Shown here piece by piece: positions 7,348 through 8,833 of a DNA stretch of 8,833 bases (its first letter is position 1; each line of letters begins with the position of its first letter). The DNA comes from an uncultured Flavobacteriales bacterium. GTDB taxonomy: Bacteria > Bacteroidota > Bacteroidia > Flavobacteriales_D > Sanyastnellaceae. The stretch lies in assembly GCA_937996585.1 (NCBI GenBank), contig CALKUW010000236.1:1-8833 (forward strand), read 5' to 3'. The notes below the pieces were generated by a model. That model was not told the DNA's origin. It ran no database searches and saw only the letters and a list, made by a program, of their open reading frames with translations. Both the position numbers and the translations under genes were made by a program.

Positions 7348-7377
7348 CGAAACTATTTCCAAGGAAGGGGAATTCAA
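7348..7377 (-). promoter_or_regulatory. Bacteroidota-type promoter of the beta-propeller gene
   Basis: On the minus strand TTG (7377-7375), exactly 19 nt, then TAGTTTCG (7355-7348). This matches the Bacteroidota consensus TTG-N19-TAnnTTTG at all but one fixed position. It ends 22 nt upstream of the ATG at 7325, giving a short leader, and is the best promoter seen in the window. Confidence 0.6.
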
Positions 7378-7383
7378 CCCTTC
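7364..7383. repeat. Perfect 6-bp inverted repeat, operator candidate
   Basis: GAAGGG (7364-7369) and CCCTTC (7378-7383) are separated by 8 nt containing GAATTC. The dyad overlaps the -33 element of the beta-propeller promoter and lies 33 bp before the divergent lipoprotein start, so a bound dimer could affect both genes. It could also be chance. Confidence 0.4.
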
Positions 7384-7416
7384 GGGTCACAAAGCGTTGT
7401 TATTTTGAGACAGCCC

Positions 7417-8319
7417 ATGCGCCTTCATGTTCAAATTCTTCTGTCGGCATTCCTGCTGATGCTCTTCCCGGGGTGCCAGCCGGAGGACATCCGCTTCGAA
7501 GACAACCCGGTTCCAATCTATGAAGGCGTCCCTACGGTCGTGGTGGATGCCTACCTGACACGCGCCTACATCGACCTCATCGGCCGGGAACCCCTGCCTC
7601 AGGAATTGGAGGAGGAACGGGCTGCACTGCGCGCTGGAGACCTCGAATCCGAAGCCCGCGAAGCCCTCGTAGACCGCTTGACGGGGAGCGCCTCCGACAC
7701 GACCTACCTCGCGGCCCATGACCGCAAGGTCTTCGACGACCTCACCGGGCGCTTCCTGGACGGTGCGAGCCGGGAAAGCCTCATCCTTGAAATGGAATTC
7801 CAGCGATTCCTGGCCACCCAGGACTCCCTGGCGGGGGGCACGGCCTACCTGCTCTTCAACTTCCAGGCCGACCGGCTCGAGCGCACGGTCCTCAGCATAC
7901 AGGAATTCCGGGCCGGCACCATCGATTGGCGCGAGGTCAACCGCAGATTCTGTGACAATTCGTTTTACGACGAGATCAACATGAACAGCTTCAACTTCGT
8001 GAACGCCGCATTCGACGACCTGTACGGCCGCTACCCCACCGAAGCCGAATTCGAGCAGGCCTACGCAGCCGTGGAATTCGGAGCGCCCTCCCTCCTCTTC
8101 GGCGAGGTCATCGAAGACCGGTTCGACTTCCTCGATGCCATGGTCGGCGACCCTGAATTCGAAGAAGGCGCTGTCCGCTGGTTGGCGGAAAAACTCCTCG
8201 TGCGGCCGATCACCGGGGCGGAAATGGTCGCTTGGCGGGCCGCGACCGGGCCTGATGTGGACATCCGCCCCCTGTTGAAGCTGCTCATCTCCTCTGACGA
8301 ATACGCCGATTTCGAATGA
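7417..8319 (+). CDS. Lipoprotein with tandem DUF1549/DUF4214-like helical modules
   Basis: A 300-residue lipoprotein of unknown function. Residues 1-19 are a lipoprotein signal peptide ending LFPG before Cys20. The following QPED is acidic, as in Bacteroidota signals for export to the cell surface. Two related helical modules follow. The first reads AYLTRAYIDLIGREPLPQELEEE, which recalls the start of DUF1549 (VYLDLLGRxPTPEE) and the DUF4214 signature. The second reads FVNAAFDDLYGRYPTEAEFEQA, then a sub-module RWLAEKLLVRPITGAEMVAW and the end LLKLLISSDEYADFE. No catalytic residues or haem motif (CxxCH) were seen. The start at 7417 places the signal peptide correctly; the frame is open further upstream but that part is not protein-like. 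TTATTTTG (7400-7407) is a possible -7 element with no matching -33. The stop overlaps the next start (ATGA), so the two genes are translationally coupled. Confidence 0.8.
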   Translation: MRLHVQILLSAFLLMLFPGCQPEDIRFEDNPVPIYEGVPTVVVDAYLTRAYIDLIGREPLPQELEEERAALRAGDLESEAREALVDRLTGSASDTTYLAAHDRKVFDDLTGRFLDGASRESLILEMEFQRFLATQDSLAGGTAYLLFNFQADRLERTVLSIQEFRAGTIDWREVNRRFCDNSFYDEINMNSFNFVNAAFDDLYGRYPTEAEFEQAYAAVEFGAPSLLFGEVIEDRFDFLDAMVGDPEFEEGAVRWLAEKLLVRPITGAEMVAWRAATGPDVDIRPLLKLLISSDEYADFE

Positions 8320-8756
8320 CCCGAATGATCCCATCCATGCGCGGCACATGCGTGGCCGTGGCCGGTTCCACCCTCCTGCTGATCGCGGGTTGCTCGGCGG
8401 AGCCCGACGTGACCTATGGGCTCCAGCCACTCGAATTGAATGCCTCCAACGCCGAGAAGGACCGGGTGAAATCCATCGACCAGTGGATCACCATCCTGTA
8501 TGCCGACCTCTTTGGTGAGGCCCTCGGCAGCGCCGAGCTCTTCGAAGTGAAGCAGGCCTTCTTCAGCATTGGCGACCAAGACATTGCACGCGCCACGCTG
8601 GTGTCCAACTTCATGCAGGACGCCAACGTCCAGCTCCCCGACGCCGGCGTGATGGTACAGGACCCCGACGGCTTCATCGATGACACCTACGTGCGGTTCC
8701 TCGTCCGCTACCCCACCGAAGCCGAACGGACGTGGATGCGTAACTACCTCGCCTAG
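8316..8756 (+). CDS. Lipoprotein paralogous to the upstream gene, apparently truncated by an in-frame TAG
   Basis: 146 residues as read. The lipoprotein signal ends LLLIAG before Cys26. The body carries WITILYADLFGEALGSAELFEV and DDTYVRFLVRYPTEAERTWMRNYLA, which align with the second module of the upstream lipoprotein (AAFDDLYGRYPTEAEFE and KLLVRPITGAEMVAW). The ATG at 8316 overlaps the preceding stop (ATGA) and was chosen for coupling; ATGs at 8325 and 8337 also give workable signal peptides. The frame ends at TAG 8754-8756, just where the paralogue continues into its conserved last helix. The missing part follows in the same frame (next entry), so this is best read as a gene with a premature amber codon whose native end is 8825. 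A function shared with the upstream lipoprotein is likely but unknown. Confidence 0.78.
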   Translation: MTRMIPSMRGTCVAVAGSTLLLIAGCSAEPDVTYGLQPLELNASNAEKDRVKSIDQWITILYADLFGEALGSAELFEVKQAFFSIGDQDIARATLVSNFMQDANVQLPDAGVMVQDPDGFIDDTYVRFLVRYPTEAERTWMRNYLA

Positions 8757-8825
8757 AACCCGACGATGACCCCCGAACTCGTGTACACGGCCTTCGCCCT
8801 CAGCGAGGAATACCTGCACTACTGA
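8757..8825 (+). other. In-frame C-terminal remnant of the second lipoprotein, after the amber codon
   Basis: These 22 codons and a TGA continue the frame of the lipoprotein without a shift. They read NPTMTPELVYTAFALSEEY and then LHY. The segment aligns with the paralogue's end (VDIRPLLKLLISSDEYADFE), sharing a hydrophobic helix and the S-x-EY pattern near the terminus. The TGA at 8823-8825 overlaps the ATG of the next gene. An ATG at 8766 inside it could in principle restart a 19-residue peptide, but such a short peptide is unlikely to be a gene in its own right. Confidence 0.75.
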
Positions 8826-8833
8826 TGAAGAGA
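8825..8833 (+). CDS. Start of a further gene (MKR..., cut by window edge)
   Basis: ATG-AAG-AGA at the window edge gives M-K-R. The ATG shares its A with the TGA of the extended lipoprotein frame (TGATG), the usual arrangement for translational coupling in an operon. Three codons do not identify a family. DUF1501 proteins, which often sit beside DUF1549-type genes, commonly start MKRR, so that is a guess from context only. Confidence 0.5.

Noticed and set aside
7387..8430. Minus-strand open frame of 347 codons opposite the lipoprotein genes
   Set aside because: The plus-strand reading has a lipoprotein signal, repeated modules and coupled overlaps. The antisense is low in complexity and has no recognisable domain.
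1..8833. tRNA, rRNA, riboswitch, insertion sequence or phage attachment site
   Set aside because: I read the intergenic stretches, all 108 bp or shorter, on both strands and saw no cloverleaf, transposase fragment, terminal inverted repeats or recognisable riboswitch core.

Overview
The window looks like a GC-rich member of the Bacteroidota (probably a Flavobacteriales-type marine or freshwater lineage). The evidence is a large secreted protein ending in a type IX secretion system (T9SS) type B, gliding-motility-associated C-terminal domain, a second secreted protein with a type A-like sorting tail, lipoproteins with acidic residues after the lipobox, no clear Shine-Dalgarno sequences, and one good Bacteroidota-type promoter (TTG-N19-TAGTTTCG). 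Codon use is strongly GC-biased. The lineage is inferred, since no rRNA or marker gene is present.

Layout. (1) 3-257 (+): the C-terminal end of a glycerophosphodiester phosphodiesterase. (2) 273-3812 (-): a 1179-aa secreted surface protein made of a signal peptide, CSLREA/right-handed beta-helix, glycine-rich insert, choice-of-anchor Q segment, eight Ig/PKD-like modules and a T9SS type B domain. (3) 3813-3920: a divergent promoter region with a 21-bp-period direct repeat. (4) 3921-5591 (+): glutamine-hydrolysing asparagine synthetase, asnB. (5) 5692-6090 (+): an unrecognised 132-aa soluble protein. (6) 6093-7325 (-): a secreted YncE/DUF5074-like beta-propeller protein with a T9SS type A-like tail. 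(7) 7326-7416: a divergent promoter region with an inverted repeat. (8) 7417-8319 and 8316-8756 (+): two overlapping lipoprotein genes that share a helical module of the form 'Y-x-D-L-x-G-R-x-P-T-x-x-E ... LL-x-S-x-E-Y'. A third gene starting MKR follows at 8825.

The most interesting spot is the end of the second lipoprotein gene. A TAG at 8754-8756 interrupts the frame, but it stays open for 22 more codons. Those codons match the C-terminus of the paralogous upstream lipoprotein, and they end in a TGA that overlaps the ATG of the next gene (TGATG). The native gene therefore very probably ended at 8825, and the amber codon is a recent nonsense mutation, an assembly error or a recoding site.

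The genes do not form one pathway. The window holds housekeeping metabolism (asnB, GDPD) beside envelope and surface proteins. The lipoprotein pair plus the MKR gene is the only clear operon, and it is the best candidate for an undercharacterised system: its modules recall DUF1549/DUF4214-type sequences, and the next gene could be of the DUF1501 type.
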